Virus record (IMG/VR): IMGVR_UViG_3300020165_002857
Span: 1-29,134 of that record
Source: a virus
Reading direction: 5' to 3' (one strand)
Length of the DNA: 29,134 bases
The first letter of the stretch is position 1. The number at the start of each line of letters is the position of its first letter. Of this stretch, positions 1 through 8,489 are shown in pieces. The position numbers were made by a program, and so were the translations under genes. The notes beneath the pieces were generated by a model. The model was not told where the DNA came from. It saw only the letters and a program-made list of their open reading frames with translations, and ran no database searches.

Positions 1-93
1 AGTAGTATATGTCCCCCCCCTAAACTATTCTTTGGAACCTAAAAGCATCGATCGATGGTTTGTGAATACGCCGAGAGCATCGATCGATGGTTT
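1..93. repeat. Left terminal inverted repeat (TIR)
   Basis: Bases 1-93 are the exact reverse complement of 29042-29134; identity stops at base 94. The extreme 5' end on both strands is AGTAGT, followed by a run of eight C. The repeat contains an 18-bp sequence twice, each holding the palindrome CATCGATCGATG. Short perfect TIRs together with a protein-primed polymerase gene mark a linear genome replicated from its ends. No target-site duplication can be judged because the window begins at the repeat. Confidence 0.97.
44..93. repeat. Two 18-bp direct repeats with a 12-bp palindrome (iterons)
   Basis: AGCATCGATCGATGGTTT occurs at 44-61 and 76-93, a 32-bp period (about three helical turns). Each copy contains the perfect palindrome CATCGATCGATG (46-57 and 78-89). 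A decayed third copy, ATCGGTCGATGGTT, lies at 152-165 outside the TIR. The same pair is mirrored at the right end. Placement inside the replication ends suggests binding sites for an origin-recognition or packaging protein; this is inference. Confidence 0.85.
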
Positions 94-435
94 CTGCTGT
101 CTTCTGATTGGCCAGAGTGAATTCCGACGCTTCTGATTGGCTTAGAGAACGATCGGTCGATGGTTGAAGTTAGGAATTATCCTGACTGTCGTTAGGATAT
201 ATAGATACGCTGTGATTGGCGGAGAGTTGTCGTTAGCCAATGAGCGTCGATGTTGAAGTAGCTAGCCAATGAGAGTAACTTGAAGTAGAGAGCCAATGGA
301 AATGAAGTGCCGTTGACCAATGAGAGTATTACCGTTGGATATGAGCCAATGAGATCATCCGACCAATGAGATCATAGTTCTCATTTGAGCCTCTCTCACT
401 CCTCATAATTTCATTTCCCAAAGACTATCAACACC
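94..435 (+). promoter_or_regulatory. Left-end control region with nine CCAAT boxes
   Basis: No gene is seen here. Three inverted boxes (ATTGG at 107, 136, 215) are followed by six forward CCAAT boxes (237, 266, 293, 317, 346, 363), many spaced 24-29 bp. Flanking words recur: TTGAAGTAG precedes two of the boxes, and CCAATGAGATCAT is repeated at 346 and 363. CCAAT is the known core of NF-Y and related eukaryotic activators, so this is probably the strong, early promoter of the gene starting at 436, or an origin enhancer as in adenovirus ends. A weak TATA-like GATATATAG lies near 197-205. The 5' leader is pyrimidine-rich. Confidence 0.7.
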
Positions 436-1671
436 ATGTCATCAGCTTCTGAGTACTTCTCACAGAGTTTGTTTTTCAAGTCTCGCTCGGTCAAGAGTGA
501 GGATTACGGTTTCATCCGTTGTAACCAGTGGTGTGATGGGTGTGGTGGAGTGCTGTCCGAATTGACACCATTGAACGAGTGCGATTTGATTCCGTGGCAC
601 GAGTTGATGAGTTGTGACCTGACAATGGTCGGCCATTGCGAGATGGGTGGTTTCGTGTCCTTCTCAGTTGCGAATGATTTCGACGCGATGTTCAAGTTGA
701 CCGATCATCTGTTGAATGATTGGAGGATCTCTAGCTTTGGATTGGAGGATTCTTGCGAGGTGGTTTCCGATTTCATGGAGGGTTGGCAGATGACCCATGA
801 CGACATCATGAGCCGCACGCCGGAAATTTTCTACAAGAACATGAGTCGCATTTTCAAGGAATTGCGTCGCCGGGAAGCTGAATCTGAGTATCTTGGTTGG
901 ACCAAAAGTCAGATCGGTCGTTACCGTGACGAGCCATTGGACACGACTCCCGAGAGACGTCCGAAGAATGAGAATCCTCCTCCAATGAAGGGTAAGGGCA
1001 AGGGGAAATCACGTTCCAAGACCGAAGTGAAGCTTGAAGTACCGGGAGCTGAGAATCCTTCGGTGTTATTGGACGACGATTTCACGGAGGAAGATCACGC
1101 GGCGTTTCGTGATTTGATGAAGGATATGTTTCCGAAGACCCCCGAGAGGAAAGTTCCTGTATCTTACGCTTCTTCTTCTTCTTCTTCTTCTTCTTCTTCT
1201 TCTTCTTCTGACGAATGGCGTGAAGTGCGCATGCCTTCTGCTGGCCAATCCGAGAGCACCAAGTGTTATGTGGACCAATGGGGTTCTCGCCGTTGTTACT
1301 GCAAGGATGCTGTGAACCAATGGGGTGAGCGCAATTGCCGTGTCACCGATCTGAAACTTGAGGAGCGTAAGGACGGAAGGTGGAGATTGCAATCTAAGAA
1401 ACCCCGAGCCCCGCCTTCTAGCCCAGTTATCGAGCCCAAGAAGGAATCCGGAGCCGGAGCTGGATCCGGATCGGCATCTGCGCCTCCTGCCCCCCACAAG
1501 AAGTCAAGGAAACGCCGTTCCGAGTTGGAGCTTCTGGGATGTTTGAAGATCTTCAAGTTCGGATGTGAAGGTCCCAAACGCCGCCGCCGCACTGGTGACA
1601 AGAAGTGTCCTATTGTAGTGCATAGTGAGGAAGATTCCAAGGAGTTTAAGGGTTTGAAGAAGGGTGTTTGA
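436..1671 (+). CDS. Hypothetical 411-aa Cys/Lys-rich protein, probably nuclear, early
   Basis: No family recognised. The N-terminal part has a cysteine cluster (C29, C33, C36) inside an NQWCDGCGG motif. Related short motifs return downstream as DQWG (280-283, followed by C287 and C289) and NQWG (294-297, followed by C301). The middle has a KGKGKGKSRSK stretch and two TPER motifs (about 180 and 235) that resemble proline-directed kinase sites. Thirteen serines at 246-258 are encoded by a pure TCT/TTC run. The C-terminus is basic, with nuclear-localisation-like KKSRKRR (355-361) and KRRRR (381-385). It is the first gene inside the left end, driven by the CCAAT array, and is GC-richer than the structural genes. 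An early regulator or DNA/RNA-binding protein is plausible but unproven. ATG at 436 is the first in-frame start. Confidence 0.8.
   Translation: MSSASEYFSQSLFFKSRSVKSEDYGFIRCNQWCDGCGGVLSELTPLNECDLIPWHELMSCDLTMVGHCEMGGFVSFSVANDFDAMFKLTDHLLNDWRISSFGLEDSCEVVSDFMEGWQMTHDDIMSRTPEIFYKNMSRIFKELRRREAESEYLGWTKSQIGRYRDEPLDTTPERRPKNENPPPMKGKGKGKSRSKTEVKLEVPGAENPSVLLDDDFTEEDHAAFRDLMKDMFPKTPERKVPVSYASSSSSSSSSSSSSDEWREVRMPSAGQSESTKCYVDQWGSRRCYCKDAVNQWGERNCRVTDLKLEERKDGRWRLQSKKPRAPPSSPVIEPKKESGAGAGSGSASAPPAPHKKSRKRRSELELLGCLKIFKFGCEGPKRRRRTGDKKCPIVVHSEEDSKEFKGLKKGV
1171..1209 (+). repeat. (TCT)13 microsatellite coding poly-serine
   Basis: An uninterrupted run of 13 TCT codons inside the 411-aa gene gives a 13-serine tract. 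Use of a single codon throughout suggests recent slippage expansion and likely length variation between isolates. Confidence 0.95.
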
Positions 1672-1713
1672 ATGTTTTAGTTTTTGGATTCATTAATTAA
1701 ATAAATCACTAAG

Positions 1714-1971
1714 ATGTTTCTAAAAGATATTTTTTGTTGTTTTCCTCGGAAGAAACAAATTGCTGATTCCAAGACCCCAATTTCCGTTGTTGAAGAAATC
1801 CCCGCTGAAATGAAAAAGGAAGAACTTGGTGTCGACAACGCTTTGTTTACTGATGACTTACCGGATCCTTTAGAGCCTTACTTGACTTTGAAGAAGCAAG
1901 GTTCAGAGTTAAAAGAGATTTATGGAAGTGTTGACGATTTTGTTTATGCACTTTTTTATTTGAAAGCTTAA
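1714..1971 (+). CDS. Hypothetical 85-aa protein, possibly lipid-anchored
   Basis: No family recognised. The N-terminus MFLKDIFCCFPRKK combines hydrophobic residues, a CC pair and then basic residues, a pattern often seen in S-acylated membrane-associated proteins; there is no Gly2 for myristoylation. The remainder is acidic and hydrophilic, ending in a short hydrophobic tail (FVYALFYLKA). It lies 42 bp behind the 411-aa gene on the same strand. The gap contains TTAATTAAATAAA, which can serve as the upstream gene's poly(A) signal. It is convergent with the minus-strand gene ending at 1981. Confidence 0.6.
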   Translation: MFLKDIFCCFPRKKQIADSKTPISVVEEIPAEMKKEELGVDNALFTDDLPDPLEPYLTLKKQGSELKEIYGSVDDFVYALFYLKA

Positions 1972-1980
1972 AAAGTTATA

Positions 1981-2841
1981 TTACTGAATATGAATAAGAC
2001 TAAAGAAAGAATTTTGTTTGTGGATCTTCGGCGCGCAAACATAGTTGCTGGATAGAGGGATGTACGTAAGTTCCTTGGCCTCAATCTGCGTCATGATTAG
2101 AGCATCCTGTTGGGTCATACACTCCCCCTTTCTGTGCATGGCATAGACATTCTTGTAGCTATCCATGATAGTCTTGAGCCTGATGAGACAGATTCTCAAC
2201 GCGATGATTCTCATCATTGCAATATGATGCACAACATTCTGAACGTCAACACTATCTTCTGAGAAGTAGAGAGAGTTGTATATGGTGGGCCAGTAGGTAT
2301 CCGAGAAGGTTCGGACAACCTCATCGTAGTGCATCCTGAGCTTCATGACAATGTCAAAGTAGAAAGTGTTAGGTCGAATGACAAGGTTCCTAACAAAGGA
2401 GAACATGTGCATTTCAATTTCTCCAATGAAGTGATCCCCCTCCATGTTTGTCGGTATCTTGGTAGTGATAAGGTTGTTTGGAAAGACCTTACTGAAGTTT
2501 TCATGATTGGGGAAGACCATGTTGTAGAGTGAAGTTCCAAGAGAGAGTATCTTGAATAGCGCAGGTCTGGACACCTTGAAGCACTCGTCGCAAGGAGGAC
2601 AAGGTAGGAAAGCGTCGGAGTGTTCAGGCGAACACATATGTAGCTCAACATTTTCGGAGGTATCCAGAGGTAGAAGTTCTTGCTTGGGCCAGTCGAAGCT
2701 ACTGAGGAACCCCGCCTCAAGCATGTTCATGTTCGAATCAAAGAAAGAGAAGTGATCGAACCAATCATCACAACCGCTTTCTAAATCGTTGTGCGTGAAT
2801 TCGTGGGCGTATTGCATCTTGAAAATAAAATAATGAATCAT
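1981..2841 (-). CDS. Hypothetical 286-aa protein with a Cys cluster
   Basis: No family recognised. The ATG at 2841 gives 286 aa; the open frame extends slightly further only through a TTG codon, unlikely in a eukaryote. An ATG at 2817 (starting MQYAHEF) has a good A at -3 and is an equal alternative. The N-terminal third is acidic and aromatic. A cysteine cluster (CPPCDEC, preceded by another Cys about 13 residues earlier) may bind zinc. The C-terminal half is predicted helical and rich in Ile, Met and Arg. It is transcribed towards the left genes, away from the CCAAT-rich gap it shares with the polymerase gene, so that gap may be bidirectional. Confidence 0.65.
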   Translation of the reverse strand: MIHYFIFKMQYAHEFTHNDLESGCDDWFDHFSFFDSNMNMLEAGFLSSFDWPKQELLPLDTSENVELHMCSPEHSDAFLPCPPCDECFKVSRPALFKILSLGTSLYNMVFPNHENFSKVFPNNLITTKIPTNMEGDHFIGEIEMHMFSFVRNLVIRPNTFYFDIVMKLRMHYDEVVRTFSDTYWPTIYNSLYFSEDSVDVQNVVHHIAMMRIIALRICLIRLKTIMDSYKNVYAMHRKGECMTQQDALIMTQIEAKELTYIPLSSNYVCAPKIHKQNSFFSLIHIQ

Positions 2842-2847
2842 AACCAA

Positions 2848-3107
2848 AGCATTTCCAACACAATGACGCGTTCCACGTGTTCCAATAAGAATGCTTTATT
2901 TTGCAACGTGTTCCAATGAAAAGATAGAATACGTTACCGGTTCAACGTAAAAGTTACGTTGGATTTTTGACCAATCAAAAAATTTAGAACTTTTTTTCGA
3001 CCAATGAAAATGCTGAACCGTTAACGTCATTACGCGACTTTTACCGGTAACGGTATTTTTCTTTTTTTCTTTTTTCCTCATAATCTTTTATTTGCACAAG
3101 ACTAAAG
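2848..3107 (+). promoter_or_regulatory. CCAAT-rich promoter region of the DNA polymerase gene
   Basis: This 260-bp gap holds four forward CCAAT boxes (2882, 2913, 2971, 3001; spacing 31, 58 and 30 bp). It also has an inverted repeat, CAACGTAA-AAG-TTACGTTG (2943-2961), and the palindrome TTACCGGTAA (3041-3050), with a related CGTTACCGG at 2932-2940. A pyrimidine-rich stretch (about 3055-3077) leads to the polymerase ATG. Short open frames here look spurious. The shared CCAAT grammar with the left-end array suggests co-regulated early transcription. Confidence 0.65.
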
Positions 3108-6100
3108 ATGTCGAGTCTTTCAGATATACGATGGAGTGAAGAGGAGTTGAAGAAGTTGGCATATGGAAATTTCTCCAAGACTGGAGGTGTTACGCTTTTG
3201 TCAGGTCTCCCTTCAATCCACATCATGCCCTTCGGTATTTCCGATAATCCTGACTCGATTACAATTCCTGTCAATTTCAACCAAGCGCCGGCTGCAGATC
3301 TTGAGTTTGATTTTGATTCTCCGGAGTTGGATGAGGATGATATAGTGGAGAGATTGTTTGATCAGGATCCGAATGAAGTGACGACATTTCCTCGTGTAAG
3401 TGGCGGATATGAGATCAACTACGCATCGATTCGTCGAGCGGGTCGTTTTTCTTTCGGAATTTCCCGAAAAGATTTCTTTTATGCCCAATTGCGTCGCATG
3501 CTCCCTGCCTTCTTAGCCAATGAGGATCTTTATGCTTCTTACCAATTGGCAGCAACATTTACATCTGAAGCAACAAAGGAGCAGTATGGAGCAGCGATAC
3601 CTCTTAATTTCGGAACAACAACGTTTGATGGTGAGAGACGTAAAGTACCTTATGACAACAATGTTTGGGATTTCGATATCCACGATCCATTGATTGATCA
3701 AATCGCAAGACCCCAAGGAGCAACAATCATCACTGGAGATGTTTCTCATTTCAGTACTCGTTTGGTTGAGAATAACGATAGAGGTTTGGAGGGTGTGTAT
3801 GAAGATTTCTTGGATGATTTGACCAATAGTTTGGACGACAACATGCCGAAAGATAGTGATTCCGGAGGTAAAGGAAATTTCGGTAGAGCGGGCAATCATT
3901 TGATGAATTTATTCTTGTACAAGATTTTGCGTCGGAATCTTTCTGCAGGAGGTGGCGGTCTGGGTTTGTACGACATATCGAAGTTATCATCTAACAGAGC
4001 AAGTTTTTCTCAGAAGTCTGTTTTTTCTCCCGCGGTGAAGAGTGCCGACACGTGTTTCTGGGAATGTTTGGCTTATTATCTTTACCTCCGCGAGTACGAT
4101 TCGCAAACATCGCGTGAGGTTTGGTATTGGAATTATGTTATGGGGTGGGTTGAGAGGGGTAGAGGTGTGAAACAAAACCGCATGAAGGCTGTGAAGAGTT
4201 TGATTGGGAGACAGGCTAAGCAGTTTCGTAACGATTATTATACATCTCGTGGTGAGGATATTTTTACGGGGAAGATTCCTTTATCGGATTTCAAGAACAT
4301 TCTTGATAACTTTCACGTGGAATCATCTGTGGTTGTGTTGGATGAGGATGGGGAAGCCTTATTGGGTGATTTGGAGGATGTTGAAATGAGAAGGTGCGAG
4401 AATGGAGAGTTTACTGGTTTGTGGATTGATCAGCACCTACACCTTATCCTATCATATACTGGATCTTTGGTTGTGAAGAAATGTCGTCGATGCGATATGC
4501 GTTTTAGCGGTCAGAGCGCTCTTGATAACCATTTGAAGAGTAAGAAGTGTATGACATGTGTGTGTAAGGAGAAGGGAGAGGTGTTTGATACTGAGGCTGA
4601 ATGGTCTGAACATATGAAGATAAGAGACCAGATATGTCCCAAGTATCGTTTATCTATGAGTTCTGGGAGCGAGAATTCGAATCTGAGTGAAGATGATTCT
4701 TACCGCGTGCGTTTTATAAATGATAAACATCCTAGTAAGTATAGAGATGCGAAGAAACGTCAAGATGAGTTTGACAGAGACCATGCTCCGATGCGTAACC
4801 GAAAGGAGTGTATTTATTTTGATCTGGAGTCTGTGGTTCCTATGAATGGTTCTGGAGTTTGCGAGATAGATCAGGAGCCTCAAATGCCTTATGCTGCAGG
4901 TTGGATATTGCGGAGCGATGCGTTGAGTGGTGGAGATGTGAGCATAACGTATGGTGCGGATTGTATTGAGAACTTTGTGTATTATTTGGACAATTTATTC
5001 GATAAGATATTGGCTGACGAGACTGAGTTGTGGATTCGAAGAGCTAGTGAAGGCGCTCAGGCAGATCCAATCCCTAGGAAAAATCGTGGTTTTGAGAATT
5101 TTTCTTATAGATTGAAGAGTTCATGGGACAATTTCTATGCGAATCGCGATAGCGACGGTTGTTTGAGATGTAACGAGCCAATGGATAGCATGCATGGTTA
5201 TGAGGTGCTTGACCACAACCACTACCGTTTTAGTAGATGTTGCATATTGGAATATGCGAAGAATGCAGCCGAGAAAAATCTGAAGAAAGATTTCAACAAC
5301 AATGCTCCTCGAATTCCGATTTGGGCACACAATGGAGGGAAGTATGATTGGGTGTTTTTGCACAGATATTTGATTGAAAGTGGAAAGTTGGATGAGTTAG
5401 AGACTGTGAGAAGTAGCAGCAAATATTTTCAGTTGACTTACCGCGGTGTGTTTGAGTTCAAGGATTCTTTGAATTTTATGATGGGTTCTTTGGATAGACT
5501 TGGAAAGGATTTTGGTGTTGAGACTCTGAAGGGATTATTTCCATACCGCTTATTGAATTCATTGGATCGAATTGAGAGTGTTCTGATTGGAGAGGATGAG
5601 ATTCGAAAAATGATTCCTCACACGTACCTTCAAATTTCTGAGAAGTTGCCTGGACCAATGGGTGTAAGTGTTAAGCGAGAAATGAATGAGTCTGAGTATG
5701 TGGAGTTTTTTGAAGAGCGCGATTGGAGATACGACGTGAAAAGTGAGACAATTAAATACTTGACTGATGATGTAAAATGTTTATTTGGCGTTGTTGAGAA
5801 ATTTCGCGATGGATGGGTTAAGATGCCACATTCTCCGGAGTTGTTTAGTTATTGTACGATTGGTCAGATGTGTCATACATATTTCTTGGAACATTATTTG
5901 GAAGGGGGTAAATACCCATGTTTGGATGTGTGTGAAGATAAGTATATTCGAAGAGCATTGTATGGTGGACGTACGGAGGTATTTCGAAGGAAAGCTCCTG
6001 AAGGTTCTACTATTCATTATGTGGATGTAAATTCTCTGTATCCCTATGTTATGGAAAGCCGTGACCTACCGTGTGGAGACCCTCTGTGGCATTTTCGTGA

Positions 6101-7601
6101 AGATGATCCTTCGATGTTTGAGTTTATGAATTCGAATATCCCCATCCTGACGAATGTGCACAAGGAAGATTTTTTTGAGGATTTGAAAACGCGTTTGAAT
6201 GCGTGTGAGAATAGTGATGACATTTATGGTTTCTTGGAAGTTGATGTGTTATGTTCTCTGGGAGGTCAGTATCCTGTTTTGCCCGAGAGACGTTCTATGG
6301 ATGGCGGTAAGACCTTTAAGAATATGTTTACAAATATGTCAAAGAAAAAGATGGTATATTATAGTGAGGAGTTGAAGAGAGCGATTAAGCAGGGTGCGTC
6401 TGTAACAAAAGTATGGTCTTATACGCAATGGAAACGCGGTAGAGTGTACGGCAAGTTGATTCGCGTTTTGAAGGAACAAAAATTATTGGGAGAAGGTAAA
6501 GATGTCGAAGGAAATCGCCTCGAAGGCGTTGCGAAGAATCCTTCCCTACGTGCCGCAGCAAAGACGGCCCAGAATTCTCTTTTTGGCAAAACTATTCAAT
6601 TTATTGATTCTCATGTACAACTTGTTCATACTCGCGAGCGATTGTTTCGCATTATTGAAACACCTTTTGCCAAAGTGAGCATCAAACCGACATTTCGAAG
6701 TTCAGTGTCTGATGTTGTGGAGGTGACAAGTAAATTTGTAATTCCGAAGATTCAGCGCAGATCTTGCGCAGCCTTGGGTACTGCAATTCTCGCCGAAGCG
6801 CGTCTGGTTCTCTACGATTATTTTGAGAAAGTTCAGAATGTGGGTGGAGAAATCTTATATTGTGACACTGATAGTATTGTTTTTGCCGGCGACCGTCCAT
6901 TGGGTGATGAATGTATGGAAGATTCAGAGTATGGAAAGATGAAGGTTGAGATTGACCCTGCAACAATCAAACCTGGTGGTTTTGTGGGTATGAGTCCTAA
7001 ATGTTACGCTTTTGACTTGAAGGATGATCTACCATATGTGCGCTTCAAGGGAGTTGTATTGAGCGAGAACATTTGTTTACCAAAAGAGCGCGACGGTATT
7101 TCAGAATTGTTGGAGGAGATGGAGTGTGAGGAGATGATTGAGAAATTGTCACTTCCGATTGAGAAAAATGAGGTGGTTGCGAGAGGGATTAGTTTTGAAT
7201 TGATGAAACAGTTGATTGATGGTGATGTGGATGCGCTTATGACCCAGCAGATGCAGTTTCGAAAGACAACAGCAAGAACGGTTAGCGCATGCGAAGTGGT
7301 AAAGATTGCGAGATCTCGCTTCGATAAGAGATTGTTGGGCGATGCGGGGATGACATTTCCCTGGAATGATTTTAATATGAATATGAAGACGATTGTGGAG
7401 AGTCAAGATGTGCGTTCTTTGAGTGATTATTTAGGACATGTATCTTTGAGCGAGTTGAACATTTTGTTAGAGAGATATGGTGAGAATGATTTTTTTAGTT
7501 CTATTTTTAATTCTTGGAAAGAGTCAGATAACGTTAACGCCATTTTGTACAATTACGATTTGGTGGAACCTGATTACTCTGCATTGGATATTTTGGAATA
7601 A
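3108..7601 (+). CDS. polB: Protein-primed family B DNA polymerase
   Basis: Replicates the linear genome from a protein primer. Exonuclease motifs: FDLES (D572, E574), HNGGKYD (N742, D747) and YLTDD (Y884, D888). Polymerase motifs: A, DVNSLYP (D973); B, KTAQNSLFG (K1152-G1160); C, YCDTDS (D1253, D1255); then SPKCYAF. Upstream is a Polinton-like N-terminal part. A block with DTCFWEC (C316) and HLHL (H443/H445) resembles the OTU-like region that precedes Polinton polymerases. A C2HC finger follows (C459, C462, H475, C481) and perhaps a second (C484, C486, H502, C510). Just before Exo II sits CLRC...LDHNHYRFSRCC (C685, C688, D702, H703, H705, C711, C712), like the HNH/endonuclease VII-type insertion of Polinton polymerases. 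All catalytic residues are present, so it should be active. No separate terminal-protein gene was found; part of the long N-terminus could supply it, which is inference. Confidence 0.97.
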   Translation: MSSLSDIRWSEEELKKLAYGNFSKTGGVTLLSGLPSIHIMPFGISDNPDSITIPVNFNQAPAADLEFDFDSPELDEDDIVERLFDQDPNEVTTFPRVSGGYEINYASIRRAGRFSFGISRKDFFYAQLRRMLPAFLANEDLYASYQLAATFTSEATKEQYGAAIPLNFGTTTFDGERRKVPYDNNVWDFDIHDPLIDQIARPQGATIITGDVSHFSTRLVENNDRGLEGVYEDFLDDLTNSLDDNMPKDSDSGGKGNFGRAGNHLMNLFLYKILRRNLSAGGGGLGLYDISKLSSNRASFSQKSVFSPAVKSADTCFWECLAYYLYLREYDSQTSREVWYWNYVMGWVERGRGVKQNRMKAVKSLIGRQAKQFRNDYYTSRGEDIFTGKIPLSDFKNILDNFHVESSVVVLDEDGEALLGDLEDVEMRRCENGEFTGLWIDQHLHLILSYTGSLVVKKCRRCDMRFSGQSALDNHLKSKKCMTCVCKEKGEVFDTEAEWSEHMKIRDQICPKYRLSMSSGSENSNLSEDDSYRVRFINDKHPSKYRDAKKRQDEFDRDHAPMRNRKECIYFDLESVVPMNGSGVCEIDQEPQMPYAAGWILRSDALSGGDVSITYGADCIENFVYYLDNLFDKILADETELWIRRASEGAQADPIPRKNRGFENFSYRLKSSWDNFYANRDSDGCLRCNEPMDSMHGYEVLDHNHYRFSRCCILEYAKNAAEKNLKKDFNNNAPRIPIWAHNGGKYDWVFLHRYLIESGKLDELETVRSSSKYFQLTYRGVFEFKDSLNFMMGSLDRLGKDFGVETLKGLFPYRLLNSLDRIESVLIGEDEIRKMIPHTYLQISEKLPGPMGVSVKREMNESEYVEFFEERDWRYDVKSETIKYLTDDVKCLFGVVEKFRDGWVKMPHSPELFSYCTIGQMCHTYFLEHYLEGGKYPCLDVCEDKYIRRALYGGRTEVFRRKAPEGSTIHYVDVNSLYPYVMESRDLPCGDPLWHFREDDPSMFEFMNSNIPILTNVHKEDFFEDLKTRLNACENSDDIYGFLEVDVLCSLGGQYPVLPERRSMDGGKTFKNMFTNMSKKKMVYYSEELKRAIKQGASVTKVWSYTQWKRGRVYGKLIRVLKEQKLLGEGKDVEGNRLEGVAKNPSLRAAAKTAQNSLFGKTIQFIDSHVQLVHTRERLFRIIETPFAKVSIKPTFRSSVSDVVEVTSKFVIPKIQRRSCAALGTAILAEARLVLYDYFEKVQNVGGEILYCDTDSIVFAGDRPLGDECMEDSEYGKMKVEIDPATIKPGGFVGMSPKCYAFDLKDDLPYVRFKGVVLSENICLPKERDGISELLEEMECEEMIEKLSLPIEKNEVVARGISFELMKQLIDGDVDALMTQQMQFRKTTARTVSACEVVKIARSRFDKRLLGDAGMTFPWNDFNMNMKTIVESQDVRSLSDYLGHVSLSELNILLERYGENDFFSSIFNSWKESDNVNAILYNYDLVEPDYSALDILE

Positions 7602-7668
7602 ATGGAATATTCTTGAACAAATAGAATGGAATCCGATTGTTCTGGAACAAAAACGTTAAAACTTCAAC

Positions 7669-8445
7669 ATGAAGCATCTTTTCAATCTTACCACTTTTCT
7701 ATTTTCCAACAACAACATCATGACCAAATTTACCAAGACCATCACCAAGTCTGCCACTGTGGGTAAGGACCGTACCATGACACCAAACTGGTGGGGTAAG
7801 GATTCTATGGATCTTAGTAGTTTGGATGTTGAGGATATCATTTCCAACCGAAGCACTAAGGATGCCAAGTTCAAGAAGCTTAGTGGTGCAATGATTTTGT
7901 TCCGAGCCCCCATTTTCTTCAAGGTTGTTGGAGGAACCACCATTAATGGTGTTGATGATAATGGAAAGGTGTGTATTCGCATGGATGAAGAAGAGTTCGT
8001 TTTCATGGAGAAGATTGAAGAGATGATGATCAAGAAATTGATCGAACCTCGCGTGATGCAGATGGGTGAAGACCCTGATGTGATGAGAAGTGCCGTTATG
8101 AGTGAGGGTAGCGGTCTTCCTTATTTAAAGGCCAAGATTCAGACCCTTGGATATTCGAGGACAACGGGTATTGATCAAAAGGGTAAAGATCACATGGACG
8201 TTTCTTCGATCCTGCAGACTCCTGGTAGTGTGGGTGACTTCTTGATGCGCATTGAGGGTGTGTACATCACCCCTAAGAACTGTGGAATCCTAGCGAAGGT
8301 GGATATGTTTCGTCTTACGAGTGTACCTTCAGCTTTGGACATTGAGGAGGATAAGAAGCGACGCGAAGAAGAGTCTAAGGAGAAGAGGGATAAGCGATTG
8401 GCAGCTTTTATTGCTGGTGGTGATGTAAAGCGAGTGAAGAAGTAA
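7669..8445 (+). CDS. Possible ssDNA-binding protein (258 aa)
   Basis: No firm family match. The central part is rich in alternating hydrophobic residues consistent with beta strands (ILFRAPIFFKVV, then IEGVYITPKNCGILAKVDMF), as in OB-fold ssDNA-binding proteins. The C-terminus (about 224-258) is a highly charged helix full of Lys, Arg and Glu. Its place directly behind the polymerase supports a replication role; this is inference. ATG 7669 is the first start; M18 at 7720 (MTKFTKTITK) is a credible alternative and would remove a short hydrophobic leader. In the gap from the polymerase, GGAATA and TGGAACAAA words recur. Confidence 0.6.
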   Translation: MKHLFNLTTFLFSNNNIMTKFTKTITKSATVGKDRTMTPNWWGKDSMDLSSLDVEDIISNRSTKDAKFKKLSGAMILFRAPIFFKVVGGTTINGVDDNGKVCIRMDEEEFVFMEKIEEMMIKKLIEPRVMQMGEDPDVMRSAVMSEGSGLPYLKAKIQTLGYSRTTGIDQKGKDHMDVSSILQTPGSVGDFLMRIEGVYITPKNCGILAKVDMFRLTSVPSALDIEEDKKRREEESKEKRDKRLAAFIAGGDVKRVKK

Positions 8446-8489
8446 TTTTCACTTAGTATTTTTAAAATCATTAGTTAAAATTAATAAAG

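Noticed and set aside
220-240. A canonical NFI site (TTGGC-N5-GCCAA) as in adenovirus origins
   Set aside because: TTGGC and GCCAA half-sites are present at 217 and 236 but separated by 14 bases, so the required spacing is not met.
1258-1330. CCAAT sequences inside the 411-aa gene (GGACCAATGGGG and GAACCAATGGGG)
   Set aside because: They encode the DQWG and NQWG motifs; the repeat is at protein level, so I do not call them promoter boxes.
1066-1497. Open frame of 143 codons on the minus strand with poly-Arg
   Set aside because: It is the antisense of the 411-aa gene; the poly-Arg comes from the serine microsatellite read backwards, and there is no supporting context.
2896-3280. Two minus-strand open frames over the polymerase promoter and start
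   Set aside because: They lie across the CCAAT-rich control region and the polymerase N-terminus, are low-complexity and lack any start context or family similarity.
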